From an uncultured Candidatus Saccharibacteria bacterium (GTDB lineage Bacteria > Patescibacteriota > Saccharimonadia > Saccharimonadales > Saccharimonadaceae), in NCBI GenBank assembly GCA_916049555.1, contig CAJZIB010000021.1, positions 1 through 10,394 of the forward strand: a stretch of 10,394 nt of DNA, read 5' to 3'. The translations under genes were made by a program, and so were the position numbers. Below, piece after piece: positions 1 to 5,794 of the stretch (its first letter is position 1; the number at the start of each line of letters is the position of its first letter). The notes under the pieces are model-generated. The model was not told where the DNA came from. It saw only the letters and a program-made list of their open reading frames with translations, and did not search any database.

Positions 1-113
1 GGCATATTATAGGGGTAAAGACATAGAAAAATCAAGAGGCAATGTAATGTAAGAAGTAATCTTAGAAAAAAGAAGTATTGCAAAGCTGCTGAATCCTTTA
101 AGGCCATTCCAAG

Positions 114-505
114 TTAAAATAATCCCAGTGCTACTATTTTTAGAGAGTTTTTGACTAGGCGTTTTTTCTTTGTTAATTCCATAACGTATCCAAAAAATAC
201 TTCATATTTTTCGTCACGCGTGACCAATGCCAGACAATCTTGCGGCTTCAGAAATTGAGTCATATTCTGTAATAACTGTTTTTTCGTCTAACTTATATTA
301 AATAACGGCACAAGGCGCGAATATATTCGGTTTTTCTTTGTAAATCGGAATTAGTTTTCTATTTTTTTACTCATCTTTATAGATACAATCATATCCACCA
401 ACACGTTTCTGAATATCATACTCAACATCTCAGATCGATTTTTTGGTTAACGTCTATTTTTTCGCTAGCTTGCAATGCGAAAGCATACTCGGCTATTATT
501 TTTTA
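114..505 (-). pseudogene. Decayed unidentified gene downstream of the helicase
   Basis: No intact gene is present in the first 516 bases, but the minus strand carries protein-like stretches broken by stops and frame changes. Reading leftwards: near 500-440 a stretch with EYAFALQASEKIDVNQKIDL; after a frame change a stretch with DVEYDIQKRVGGYDCIYKDE, then a stop; a stretch with LIPIYKEKPNIFAP, a stop; then EYDSISEAARLSGIGHA at 267-217, a stop. An overlapping frame opens with ATG at 263 and runs 49 codons to a TAA at 114-116; it contains VTRDEKYEVFFGYVMELTKKK, also protein-like. I read this as one gene eroded by several point mutations and frameshifts. The SISEAARLSGIG part resembles a NUMOD1 DNA-binding repeat of homing endonucleases, but that is weak. 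It lies just after the helicase stop, in the same direction, so it may have been co-transcribed. Nothing recognisable is left in 1-113. Confidence 0.45.
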
Positions 506-516
506 TTATTGTCAAA

Positions 517-2772
517 TTAAATTGCTCTTTTACTGTTACTTCTAGTATTCTCTACTCGTATACTATTGTGCGTAAGCTCCATCCCTCCGGATTCATACTC
601 GCGAAATCTGTCTTCAAATAATTTCTGAATCCCATGATCTTTCTGAACGTGTTTAATTATCAATTGTTGGCTTTGCGGGTGAATATCGGGGTTATATAAA
701 ACGAGATAAGCATCTTTAGCGCCAGTTACGTACATGCCGAATTGGATTTGATACATAACTCTATCGTCAATACGTTCAGAGCACGCAAAATGATGCTTTT
801 CACCGAATGCCTTATGCTCAATGATTGTATTAATTTCTCCATTATCACCATATATAACTCCGTCAGGAGAAAATCCAGCAGTATCATGCAATAATGAATC
901 TACAAATCCAACTGATTCGACATTAAGATTTTTTTGTCTTGAAAACTTAGCGATACCGATAGGCTCTAAATTGCGACCTCGTTTCATATAATCATTGGTA
1001 TAGTTTTTTTCTTCTTCCTCATTACCTTTTTTGATCGCATAGCCTACAGAGTGATTCTTTAAGTAATATGCCGTAGTACCAGTGACCTTACCTTCACGTA
1101 ATTTATACCATTTTGATGAACGCTGACTAACATCAATAATTTTATAATCCGCTGTCTTTTTACTAGGTTCAACTATTCGTTCTTTCATATACTCGAGTAC
1201 TTCTTGGCTAACCTTTATGTCTTGTTGAGTTAGTGCCTTAGTTAAATACAATGATTCCATACTACGGCATCTTGATAGGGCGACATAGGTCTGACCAGCA
1301 GCAAATGCTCCTTTTGACAGATCTATTTTTACTGCATCGTATGTTTGACCTTGGGATTTATGGATAGTGATTGCATATGCGAGCTTAATCGGATATTGAG
1401 TAAAGACTGCGACGGTATCTTTATCGAGTTTCTTTTCTTTGGCATTATATCGGTATTGATATTTTTCCCATTTTTCTTTATCAATCCAGTGACTAACGCC
1501 ATTAATCTTTACTTTAATGCCGTCCTGCCTAAGCTCGGAAATTACGCCTAAAGTTCCATTAACCCAACGAGCTTTCTGGTGTTTATCATTGCTTGTATTG
1601 TCTGTACGGTCGTTTTTAATCATCATGACATGCGCGCCTACCTTGAGATGGAGGTTTAAATCTGTTGGCATGCTGGATTGTTTTATGTCGCCAGTAACGG
1701 TACCAGCATAAACATACCCTCTAGTATTCAGCGCTAAGAGCTTTTCCTTATTGATCGTGTTTGCCGTCGCGTTATCGCCGGTTAAAGTAATATATTGTTC
1801 GTCTTCTGGCGGAACTACACAACAACTATTGATATCGTCTAGCAAAGCTTTACTTGTTTGCCCCAAGCGGATCTTATTTAGAATATCGATAAAGGTTTGG
1901 TCTTTTTGTCGAAATACGTGTTGCAACTCGATAATTTTAAAAGGATTCTTCCTGATTTCATCGGCCCCAAAATAATATGTAGTGGTATATCTATCTTCCA
2001 TGTATCTAGAAGCCTGTCCACTTGGTACGACTGGCGGTAACTGATACAAGTCTCCGAATACAATAATTTGACAACCACCAAATGGTTTATCGTTATCGCG
2101 GGCATATTTAAGCTTAGCATCAATCATATCCATTACGTCAGCACTAACCATAGATATTTCGTCTATAACAAGTGTTTGAATTCCATTGAGGATTTCTTTG
2201 CGCTTATACCCCATGTCGGCTACCTGAGAGTAATTATCAGGATCCTGAATATCTAACCCCATACTAAAAAATGAATGTATGGTTTGTCCGCCTACATTTA
2301 GAGCTGCAACTCCTGTTGGCGCTACGACCGCTACCTGTTTGGAAGTATGCCTTACGAAGTACTGGAGAAGAATAGACTTACCAGTACCGGCCTTACCAGT
2401 AATGAATAGGTTCTCATTCGAATTGTCCATCAGATTATAGACGCGTTTCTGTTCATCGCCAAGCTTAATGTTGTCTATCTCTCTGACTTCCGTTTTAAAA
2501 CCTGTCGTCTTCTTGATCGGTGGATTATAGGACGACTTTGTGTATGAACTTGTAGTAGCTGTCGGTGACGTATATGATCTAATGTTCGTGGTGCCACTAT
2601 ATGGTCTCGATGATGAAGAATTATTGCTTGAATTTTGTGCAATTTTGTATACAACCCAAATAATTCCAACAACAATCACGATAAACCAAAATACTCCTGA
2701 ACCGTCAGAACTAGAGGTTGAGGTTGTCGCCTTTTTTGTTGTTGCCGCAATTATTTGTAGGATTGTATCCAC
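517..2772 (-). CDS. Membrane-anchored Pif1/RecD2-like helicase fused to YqaJ-like nuclease
   Basis: A 751-aa three-part protein. Residues 27-43 are a single hydrophobic helix after a short Ser/Thr-rich N-terminus; a Ser-rich linker follows to about residue 90. Residues 105-515 are an SF1B helicase of the Pif1/RecD2 type: Walker A GKAGTGKS (126-133), Walker B VIDEIS (202-207), motif III FGDLYQLPPV (239-248), FRQ (287-289), ITIHKSQGQTY (468-478) and YVALSRC (496-502). Residues 550-695 look like a YqaJ/lambda-exonuclease-type PD-(D/E)XK domain: E603, SPDG with D637, E652-x-K654, and Q675/Q677 in YQIQFGMYVTG. It would unwind and cut DNA using ATP and a divalent metal, tethered to the inner face of the membrane (N-out/C-in; inference). 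The start is GTG, chosen because an extended -10 box (TGTTATAAT) ends 6 nt before it and no Shine-Dalgarno is seen. Pif1-like helicases usually lack a membrane anchor. Helicase call is firm; nuclease call is good. Confidence 0.9.
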   Translation of the reverse strand: MDTILQIIAATTKKATTSTSSSDGSGVFWFIVIVVGIIWVVYKIAQNSSNNSSSSRPYSGTTNIRSYTSPTATTSSYTKSSYNPPIKKTTGFKTEVREIDNIKLGDEQKRVYNLMDNSNENLFITGKAGTGKSILLQYFVRHTSKQVAVVAPTGVAALNVGGQTIHSFFSMGLDIQDPDNYSQVADMGYKRKEILNGIQTLVIDEISMVSADVMDMIDAKLKYARDNDKPFGGCQIIVFGDLYQLPPVVPSGQASRYMEDRYTTTYYFGADEIRKNPFKIIELQHVFRQKDQTFIDILNKIRLGQTSKALLDDINSCCVVPPEDEQYITLTGDNATANTINKEKLLALNTRGYVYAGTVTGDIKQSSMPTDLNLHLKVGAHVMMIKNDRTDNTSNDKHQKARWVNGTLGVISELRQDGIKVKINGVSHWIDKEKWEKYQYRYNAKEKKLDKDTVAVFTQYPIKLAYAITIHKSQGQTYDAVKIDLSKGAFAAGQTYVALSRCRSMESLYLTKALTQQDIKVSQEVLEYMKERIVEPSKKTADYKIIDVSQRSSKWYKLREGKVTGTTAYYLKNHSVGYAIKKGNEEEEKNYTNDYMKRGRNLEPIGIAKFSRQKNLNVESVGFVDSLLHDTAGFSPDGVIYGDNGEINTIIEHKAFGEKHHFACSERIDDRVMYQIQFGMYVTGAKDAYLVLYNPDIHPQSQQLIIKHVQKDHGIQKLFEDRFREYESGGMELTHNSIRVENTRSNSKRAI

Positions 2773-2778
2773 GTTTAT

Positions 2779-2787
2779 ATTATAACA
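2779..2787 (-). promoter_or_regulatory. Extended -10 promoter for a leaderless helicase mRNA
   Basis: On the minus strand the sequence reads TGTTATAAT, an extended -10 element, then ATAAAC and the GTG start codon. With normal spacing, transcription would begin at or within a base or two of the start codon, giving a leaderless mRNA. The -35 region (around 2802-2808) is poor, as is common with extended -10 promoters. Confidence 0.6.
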
Positions 2788-2812
2788 TTTTTAACCAAAA
2801 AATCAGCCCGAT

Positions 2813-2835
2813 CGTTAAGGTCCAGGACCTTAACG
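2813..2835. promoter_or_regulatory. Perfect palindrome between two divergent promoters
   Basis: Arms CGTTAAGGTCC (2813-2823) and GGACCTTAACG (2825-2835) are exact inverted copies around a single A at 2824. The site lies just upstream of the -35 position of the helicase promoter and about 47 bp upstream of the -35 of the divergent RNA promoter. That position suits an operator for a dimeric regulator. Four bases TTTT follow on the plus strand, so it could also act as a terminator-like hairpin, but no plus-strand gene lies upstream and a one-base loop would have to open. No regulator gene is visible nearby. Confidence 0.55.
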
Positions 2836-2881
2836 TTTTAGACAATAGCCGTTTTTAAATAGCTGCTGTTTTTGCTTATGT

Positions 2882-2910
2882 TTGACATTAGGCATTTTAT
2901 ACAATATAAT
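2882..2910 (+). promoter_or_regulatory. Full-consensus sigma70-type promoter of the structured RNA
   Basis: TTGACA at 2882-2887, exactly 17 bp of spacer, and TATAAT at 2905-2910: a complete match to the housekeeping consensus. The predicted transcription start is near 2917. No plus-strand protein-coding gene follows before the terminator at 3266-3290, so the likely product is a stable, highly expressed RNA. Confidence 0.8.
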
Positions 2911-2916
2911 AAGCAG

Positions 2917-3290
2917 CGACTTGGCGGAAGAATCTTTTTCACCAGGTTGCAGGAAGCGTCTTGACGCATTCGTCTTTGCTAGAATTGCCGCTGAAAAGCG
3001 TAGTCCAGGAAGAGTATAAGTCACTTATGTTTTTACGTATGGGCTTGAAAGACTTAGCTTGGGCCGTGTGAATTCGGACGGCAAAACAGTTAGGCTAGTC
3101 AACCTCCCCCTCCAAGTTGGTTGCATCACTAGCTACGCTACGGAACCCCCAGTCCTAGAGCAAAACTGTCGAAAATCTCCAGAACACACTTGAGTATTAC
3201 GTTGCGTCACCACCAACAATCTTCATCTCAAAGCACCTTCAAAGAGCAAAGACGAAATTCCTGCTGCCCCGACAACTGTCGGGGCTTTTT
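2917..3290 (+). ncRNA. Unidentified structured RNA, about 370 nt
   Basis: This stretch runs from a consensus promoter to an intrinsic terminator and has no credible protein. Its self-complementarity is extensive. An outer helix pairs 2945-2955 with 3258-3268 (one wobble, one mismatch); a short hairpin GCGT-CTTG-ACGC sits at 2956-2967; then 12 perfect pairs join 2969-2980 (TTCGTCTTTGCT) to 3245-3256 (AGCAAAGACGAA), giving a three-way-junction base. Inside are a GAAA-tetraloop hairpin (2989-3000), GCCGT/ACGGC (3063-3067 with 3078-3082), ACAGTT/AACTGT (3086-3091 with 3164-3169), and a long stem of GCTAGTCAACC (3094-3104) with GGTTG (3119-3123) and ACTAGC (3128-3133). AGCGTAG (2997-3003) can alternatively pair with CTACGCT (3133-3139). 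The size suits RNase P RNA or tmRNA, but their conserved motifs are not found. The helices are seen by eye; the RNA call is inference. Confidence 0.6.
3266..3290 (+). terminator. Intrinsic terminator of the structured RNA
   Basis: An 8-bp perfect stem, GCCCCGAC (3266-3273) and GTCGGGGC (3278-3285), loop AACT, followed directly by five T. The first bases overlap the 3' strand of the RNA's outer helix, so mature RNA may be trimmed near 3265. Confidence 0.88.
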
Positions 3291-3326
3291 CATGCTTTTG
3301 TATTAATGATCTTTAAAGAATATATT

Positions 3327-3365
3327 GTTTGTGGATTCCGTTTGTGGACGTTGTTTGTGGTGTGG
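3327..3365. repeat. Three tandem 13-bp repeats with GTTTGTGG core
   Basis: GTTTGTGG begins at 3327, 3340 and 3353, exactly 13 bp apart; the remaining five bases of each unit vary (ATTCC, ACGTT, TGTGG). The complement holds TCCACAAAC, which overlaps the ATCCACA part of a DnaA box (TTATCCACA) without matching it fully. An A+T-rich stretch lies to the left (3301-3326). The array sits between the RNA terminator and the 3' end of the methyltransferase gene. It could be a protein-binding array or a short replication-slippage repeat. Confidence 0.6.
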
Positions 3366-3379
3366 TCTAGTTTGAGTTT

Positions 3380-4303
3380 TTATTTCTTGGCGGTGACGCG
3401 GTAGTAGGCGTGAATATTTTTGCCATCAAAAGTCAGATCCATGAGGAAGCCCGCAATACTATTTATTGTAACATCTTCGTCAAGGATGGTTTTGAGAACT
3501 CTGAGAAGGAGTGGATGGGTGTAGTAGAGGCGGGAGATTTTGGCGAGGCGCTTTAAGTTTGGCATGATATTTTCTGTGAGGTCGGTGATCTCAATGTCTT
3601 TGGCGCCTGCTTCTTCGAGATATTTTTTAAAATCACCAATGCACTGATCGAGATCGGTGACGCGCATACCGGCCAGGGTAATGCTGGAAATTCTTTTTTC
3701 AAAATCGGACATCTTAGATCTTGGTTTTGGTTCAAAAACGTCAAATGAAATAAAAGTGCCGCCTGGTTTAAGCTTCTTCATAATTTCACTGACGACGAGC
3801 TGTTTGTTCTGACTATGGCAGATAGTTTCGACGCCAAAAATTACGTCAAAGGAATTATCTTCGAGATTCTTAAGGTCGTGATAGTCGCCTTCGATGAGGG
3901 TGACGTTTTCTGGAACTTTATTTTTGAGAAAGTTACGGTTTGGGAGATCGAGTGCAGTGAATGAGACATCTGGAAAAAGCTCGGCAATGTGTCGAGTATT
4001 GCTGAGCTGGCCGGCACCAACTTCGAGAACTTTGTTGCCGCTTTTGATGAATTTTGCGACATATTCAGCTTGTCTTACGAAATCGGCTCGATTGAAGGTT
4101 TTATTACTTGAAATTGCCATGTGGATATTGCCACCGCCGCCAGAGTGGACATGATTATAGAAAAAATCGGATTTTCTGTAGTATTTTGCGATATCTTGCT
4201 GTTTGGTACCGTGTGCAAGGAGGGTGTCGAGATCGTAATATTTTTTGATAACGGAGAGGCGCTGGTTGAGTTTGGTTTCCTGATCGAGTTCTGGTTTATC
4301 CAT
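3380..4303 (-). CDS. Class I SAM-dependent methyltransferase, small-molecule or lipid type
   Basis: A 307-aa cytosolic protein with a Rossmann-fold methyltransferase core: motif I VLEVGAGQLSNT (92-103), an acidic residue after strand 2 (D119 in ALDLPN), EGDYHDL (138-144), FDVIFGVETICHSQN (152-166) and KPGGTFISFD (179-188). The segment before motif I, with YYRKSDFFYNHVHSGGGGNIH (start at 41) rich in Tyr, His and Gly, resembles the substrate-side region of sterol/tocopherol and UbiE-like C-methyltransferases. The C-terminal 100 residues are mostly helical and probably form a substrate lid. It transfers a methyl group from SAM; the acceptor cannot be told. It is not a DNA methylase: no NPPY-type catalytic motif is present. 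The start ATG is supported by TATAAT ending 6 nt upstream. The gene appears monocistronic and no terminator is obvious after its stop. Confidence 0.85.
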   Translation of the reverse strand: MDKPELDQETKLNQRLSVIKKYYDLDTLLAHGTKQQDIAKYYRKSDFFYNHVHSGGGGNIHMAISSNKTFNRADFVRQAEYVAKFIKSGNKVLEVGAGQLSNTRHIAELFPDVSFTALDLPNRNFLKNKVPENVTLIEGDYHDLKNLEDNSFDVIFGVETICHSQNKQLVVSEIMKKLKPGGTFISFDVFEPKPRSKMSDFEKRISSITLAGMRVTDLDQCIGDFKKYLEEAGAKDIEITDLTENIMPNLKRLAKISRLYYTHPLLLRVLKTILDEDVTINSIAGFLMDLTFDGKNIHAYYRVTAKK

Positions 4304-4309
4304 ATGGTT

Positions 4310-4315
4310 ATTATA
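4310..4315 (-). promoter_or_regulatory. -10 box for a leaderless methyltransferase mRNA
   Basis: The minus strand reads TATAAT, then AACCAT, then the ATG start. This is the same 6-nt gap as in front of the helicase gene. No Shine-Dalgarno and no good -35 element are seen, which points to a leaderless transcript. Confidence 0.55.
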
Positions 4316-4374
4316 ATAGATAAGCGTGAGAATTTATAGCCAGTTTGTTGAGTCTAGATAGTTTAATGTGAAGG

Positions 4375-4403
4375 TTGACATCTTAATATAAACATGTTAA
4401 AAT
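4375..4403 (+). promoter_or_regulatory. Promoter of the 122-aa hypothetical gene
   Basis: TTGACA (4375-4380), 17-bp spacer, TAAAAT (4398-4403), with TG one base upstream of the -10 box (extended -10). The predicted start near 4410 gives a leader of about 77 nt. Confidence 0.75.
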
Positions 4404-4438
4404 ATATAAGTTAACTCAATAGCGGGTTAATATGGCAG

Positions 4439-4461
4439 GCCAAAATACGTATGTATTTGGC
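4439..4461 (+). promoter_or_regulatory. Hairpin in the 5' leader of the 122-aa gene
   Basis: GCCAAA plus TAC (4439-4444, 4446-4448, with a bulged A) pairs with GTATTTGGC (4453-4461) around the loop GTAT. The hairpin ends 12 nt before the ribosome binding site AAGGAG (4474-4479), so it could stabilise the mRNA or bind a regulator. No known riboswitch is recognised. Confidence 0.4.
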
Positions 4462-4473
4462 TAGATCTTTTGA

Positions 4474-4479
4474 AAGGAG
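4474..4479 (+). promoter_or_regulatory. Ribosome binding site that fixes the start at 4487
   Basis: AAGGAG lies 7 nt before ATG at 4487. An earlier in-frame ATG at 4451 has no Shine-Dalgarno and falls inside the leader hairpin, so 4487 is the start. Confidence 0.85.
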
Positions 4480-4486
4480 TATTCGT

Positions 4487-4855
4487 ATGAATACCAATAA
4501 CAGCAACGAAACCACGAGTCGTCAGTACCAGATTTTCAGCGGTCCGAGCAGAGACACCTTGTTTGATGCGTGCAAATACGCATATGACAAGAATGCGGTA
4601 ATCCCGATCTTCTTTGGGGTTGCCGAGGGTTATACGGCGCCGCTGAATGATCCCACTTGTGCTTACACTGCACTCGAAATGAGTGCAATTAAGATCTGCG
4701 GGATTTCGCATGAAGACGGTTCGGGCGTAAGTTTTAATATTCGTGGTTACTGCATGGTTAAATTTTCGAACGGCCGAAATGAGATGAAGACTTGCTCGTT
4801 TAAAGCGTATTATAACGCGAGGACGCGCGATGGCCATATTTCGTTTCAGCTGTAA
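4487..4855 (+). CDS. Hypothetical protein, 122 aa
   Basis: I do not recognise this protein. It has no signal peptide or membrane helix, so it is probably cytosolic. After a polar, Asn/Thr-rich N-terminus it begins a helix at FSGPSRDTLFDACKYAYDK (17-35), then alternates short strands (VIPIFFGVAEGY, AIKICGISHEDGSG, VSFNIRGYCMVKFSNG), suggesting a small alpha/beta fold. Five cysteines (29, 58, 71, 89, 103) are spread evenly but do not form CxxC pairs, so zinc binding is not evident. It has its own strong promoter, a structured leader, a good ribosome binding site and a strong terminator, so it is an independently expressed, possibly abundant, single-gene unit. Codon use is more G+C-rich than the restriction genes, like its convergent neighbour. 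Confidence 0.8.
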   Translation: MNTNNSNETTSRQYQIFSGPSRDTLFDACKYAYDKNAVIPIFFGVAEGYTAPLNDPTCAYTALEMSAIKICGISHEDGSGVSFNIRGYCMVKFSNGRNEMKTCSFKAYYNARTRDGHISFQL

Positions 4856-4862
4856 TACTCCT

Positions 4863-4890
4863 AAACCCAGACGAAAGTCTGGGTTTTTAG
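4863..4890 (+). terminator. Intrinsic terminator of the 122-aa gene
   Basis: Perfect 10-bp stem AAACCCAGAC (4863-4872) and GTCTGGGTTT (4877-4886) with a GAAA loop, followed by a T-rich tail (TTAGTTTTTT). It begins 7 nt after the stop codon. From here to 4980 no gene or clear signal is seen. Confidence 0.9.
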
Positions 4891-4980
4891 TTTTTTGCGG
4901 ATTGATGAAGGTTTGGTTTTTTGTATCTAAAAATATGGGAGTGGATCTTACTCGCGATGGTTTTTGCGGTTTTGAAGAAG

Positions 4981-5007
4981 GAAAACACCCCTCCGGAGAG
5001 GGGTGTT
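4981..5007 (-). terminator. Intrinsic terminator of the minus-strand CHAP-like gene
   Basis: Perfect 10-bp stem AACACCCCTC (4984-4993) and GAGGGGTGTT (4998-5007), loop CGGA. Read on the minus strand it is followed by TT and then CCTTC, so the T-tract is short (four T including the stem end). It faces the plus-strand terminator, closing off two convergent genes. Confidence 0.7.
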
Positions 5008-5019
5008 GAGCGAATTTCG

Positions 5020-5049
5020 AGCTTATTAGATTCTTCGAATCATTAAGCT
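5020..5049 (-). repeat. Hairpin in the 3' UTR of the CHAP-like gene
   Basis: AGCTTA (5020-5025) pairs with TAAGCT (5044-5049) and GATTC (5029-5033) with GAATC (5037-5041), loop TTC, with a small internal loop. It lies between the stop codon and the terminator. No T-tract follows, so it is not a terminator; it may protect the mRNA 3' end. Confidence 0.45.
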
Positions 5050-5077
5050 TTCCTGGTACTATATCTTTTTTGGATGC

Positions 5078-5704
5078 TCAGACTTTCTCTTTACCGTGAT
5101 CAGGTTCACGGTACCAGATGATGTTTGAGGTGGTGGCAACTGGGAGCGTGAGATTCTGCTTCCTGAGATCCTGATAGGTCCAGACATACCACTCGGCCGG
5201 CGTATTGTTGTCGCCTTCAGAGGCGTCGACAAGCCAGACGAGCTGGCCAAATTCTCCTTCGCCCGGCATGATGCCGATGTAATGAGTGCCGTCACTGTCG
5301 TCTGCCATTTCCGGCCATTCATACTCAGATAATTCCTGCCAACCATTGAATTCAAGGACTTCGTTCCAGTGCTTGGCATCAAAGTTGTGTTCTCCAGGCT
5401 TGCGTTCGCCGGGAACAGGGAGTTTCGGCCAACCACCGCAATGCTTTTTCATCATCCAGGCGACATAGCTGGCGCTGTGGCGGATAACAAAGTTGCATGA
5501 ATCGGTGACGAGCGTGTAGGAATCGCCATCAGATTCCGGCCAGTCTGCAAAATCAGAGTTCGCGTACGGATAGTTCGCGGCGCCGGTCTCCATGATGAGA
5601 CGATAAGTGTCGCGGCAGAGTTTCCGGACGATTCGGTTTTTCTGCCAGGCAGAACAGGACTGTTTTGCGAAGAAATTCGCTAGGTTAATCTTTAAAGTGC
5701 TCAT
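5078..5704 (-). CDS. CHAP-like protein lacking catalytic Cys and His
   Basis: A 208-aa protein with no signal peptide or membrane helix. Residues 45-198 follow the layout of a CHAP (NlpC/P60-type) amidase: YPYANSDF near 45, the helix IRHSASYVAWMM (74-85), GGWP (90-93), FDAKHWNEVLEFNGW (108-122), GTHYIGIMP (139-147), GEFGQLVWLVD (150-160) and a Trp/Tyr-rich C-terminal strand. In active CHAP enzymes the helix starts with CTSYVAW and the strand carries GHV; here the positions are S77 and Q154. Both catalytic residues therefore appear to be lost, so it is probably a non-enzymatic binding or structural relative; C70 nearby is not in the usual place. The start is ATG at 5704, with a strong AAGGAGG before it; an upstream in-frame ATG/GTG extension would lie inside the promoter. 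Expression should be strong. The CHAP assignment is by pattern only. Confidence 0.75.
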   Translation of the reverse strand: MSTLKINLANFFAKQSCSAWQKNRIVRKLCRDTYRLIMETGAANYPYANSDFADWPESDGDSYTLVTDSCNFVIRHSASYVAWMMKKHCGGWPKLPVPGERKPGEHNFDAKHWNEVLEFNGWQELSEYEWPEMADDSDGTHYIGIMPGEGEFGQLVWLVDASEGDNNTPAEWYVWTYQDLRKQNLTLPVATTSNIIWYREPDHGKEKV

Positions 5705-5710
5705 AAACCC

Positions 5711-5716
5711 CTCCTT
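5711..5716 (-). promoter_or_regulatory. Ribosome binding site that fixes the start at 5704
   Basis: The minus strand reads AAGGAG, then GGGTTT, then ATG. This near-perfect Shine-Dalgarno rules out the longer reading frame that opens at 5773, which lies within the -35 element. Confidence 0.88.
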
Positions 5717-5744
5717 ATGTTGTGGGAAAATACCCAATGTCGAT

Positions 5745-5773
5745 ATTATATAATGAAATGTGGGAGTTGTCAA
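5745..5773 (-). promoter_or_regulatory. Full-consensus promoter of the CHAP-like gene
   Basis: On the minus strand: TTGACA (5773-5768), exactly 17 bp, TATAAT (5750-5745). The start near 5738 gives a leader of about 34 nt containing GGGTATTTTCCC, a possible small hairpin. It diverges from the hsdR operon, whose start codon is 73 bp away. Confidence 0.85.
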
Positions 5774-5794
5774 AGAACTAAAAAATATGCTTTT

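Noticed and set aside
217..267. NUMOD1-type homing endonuclease as firm identity of the decayed gene
   Set aside because: Only about 17 residues resemble the motif and the overlapping frame also looks protein-like, so the family cannot be assigned.
2830..3024. 64-aa minus-strand reading frame starting at GTG
   Set aside because: It has no Shine-Dalgarno or -10 box, lies antisense to the structured RNA and its promoter, and has no recognisable composition or domain.
2917..3290. tmRNA, RNase P RNA, SRP RNA or retron RNA as identity of the structured region
   Set aside because: Size and promoter fit, and the 12-bp long-range repeat recalls retron a1/a2 arms, but none of the conserved cores is found on either strand and no reverse transcriptase gene is present.
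4427..4837. 136-aa minus-strand reading frame
   Set aside because: It is fully antisense to the 122-aa gene, which has promoter, ribosome binding site and terminator; this frame has none.
5059..5436. 125-aa minus-strand reading frame
   Set aside because: It overlaps the CHAP-like gene in another frame, has a low-complexity Ser/Arg-rich product and lacks start signals.
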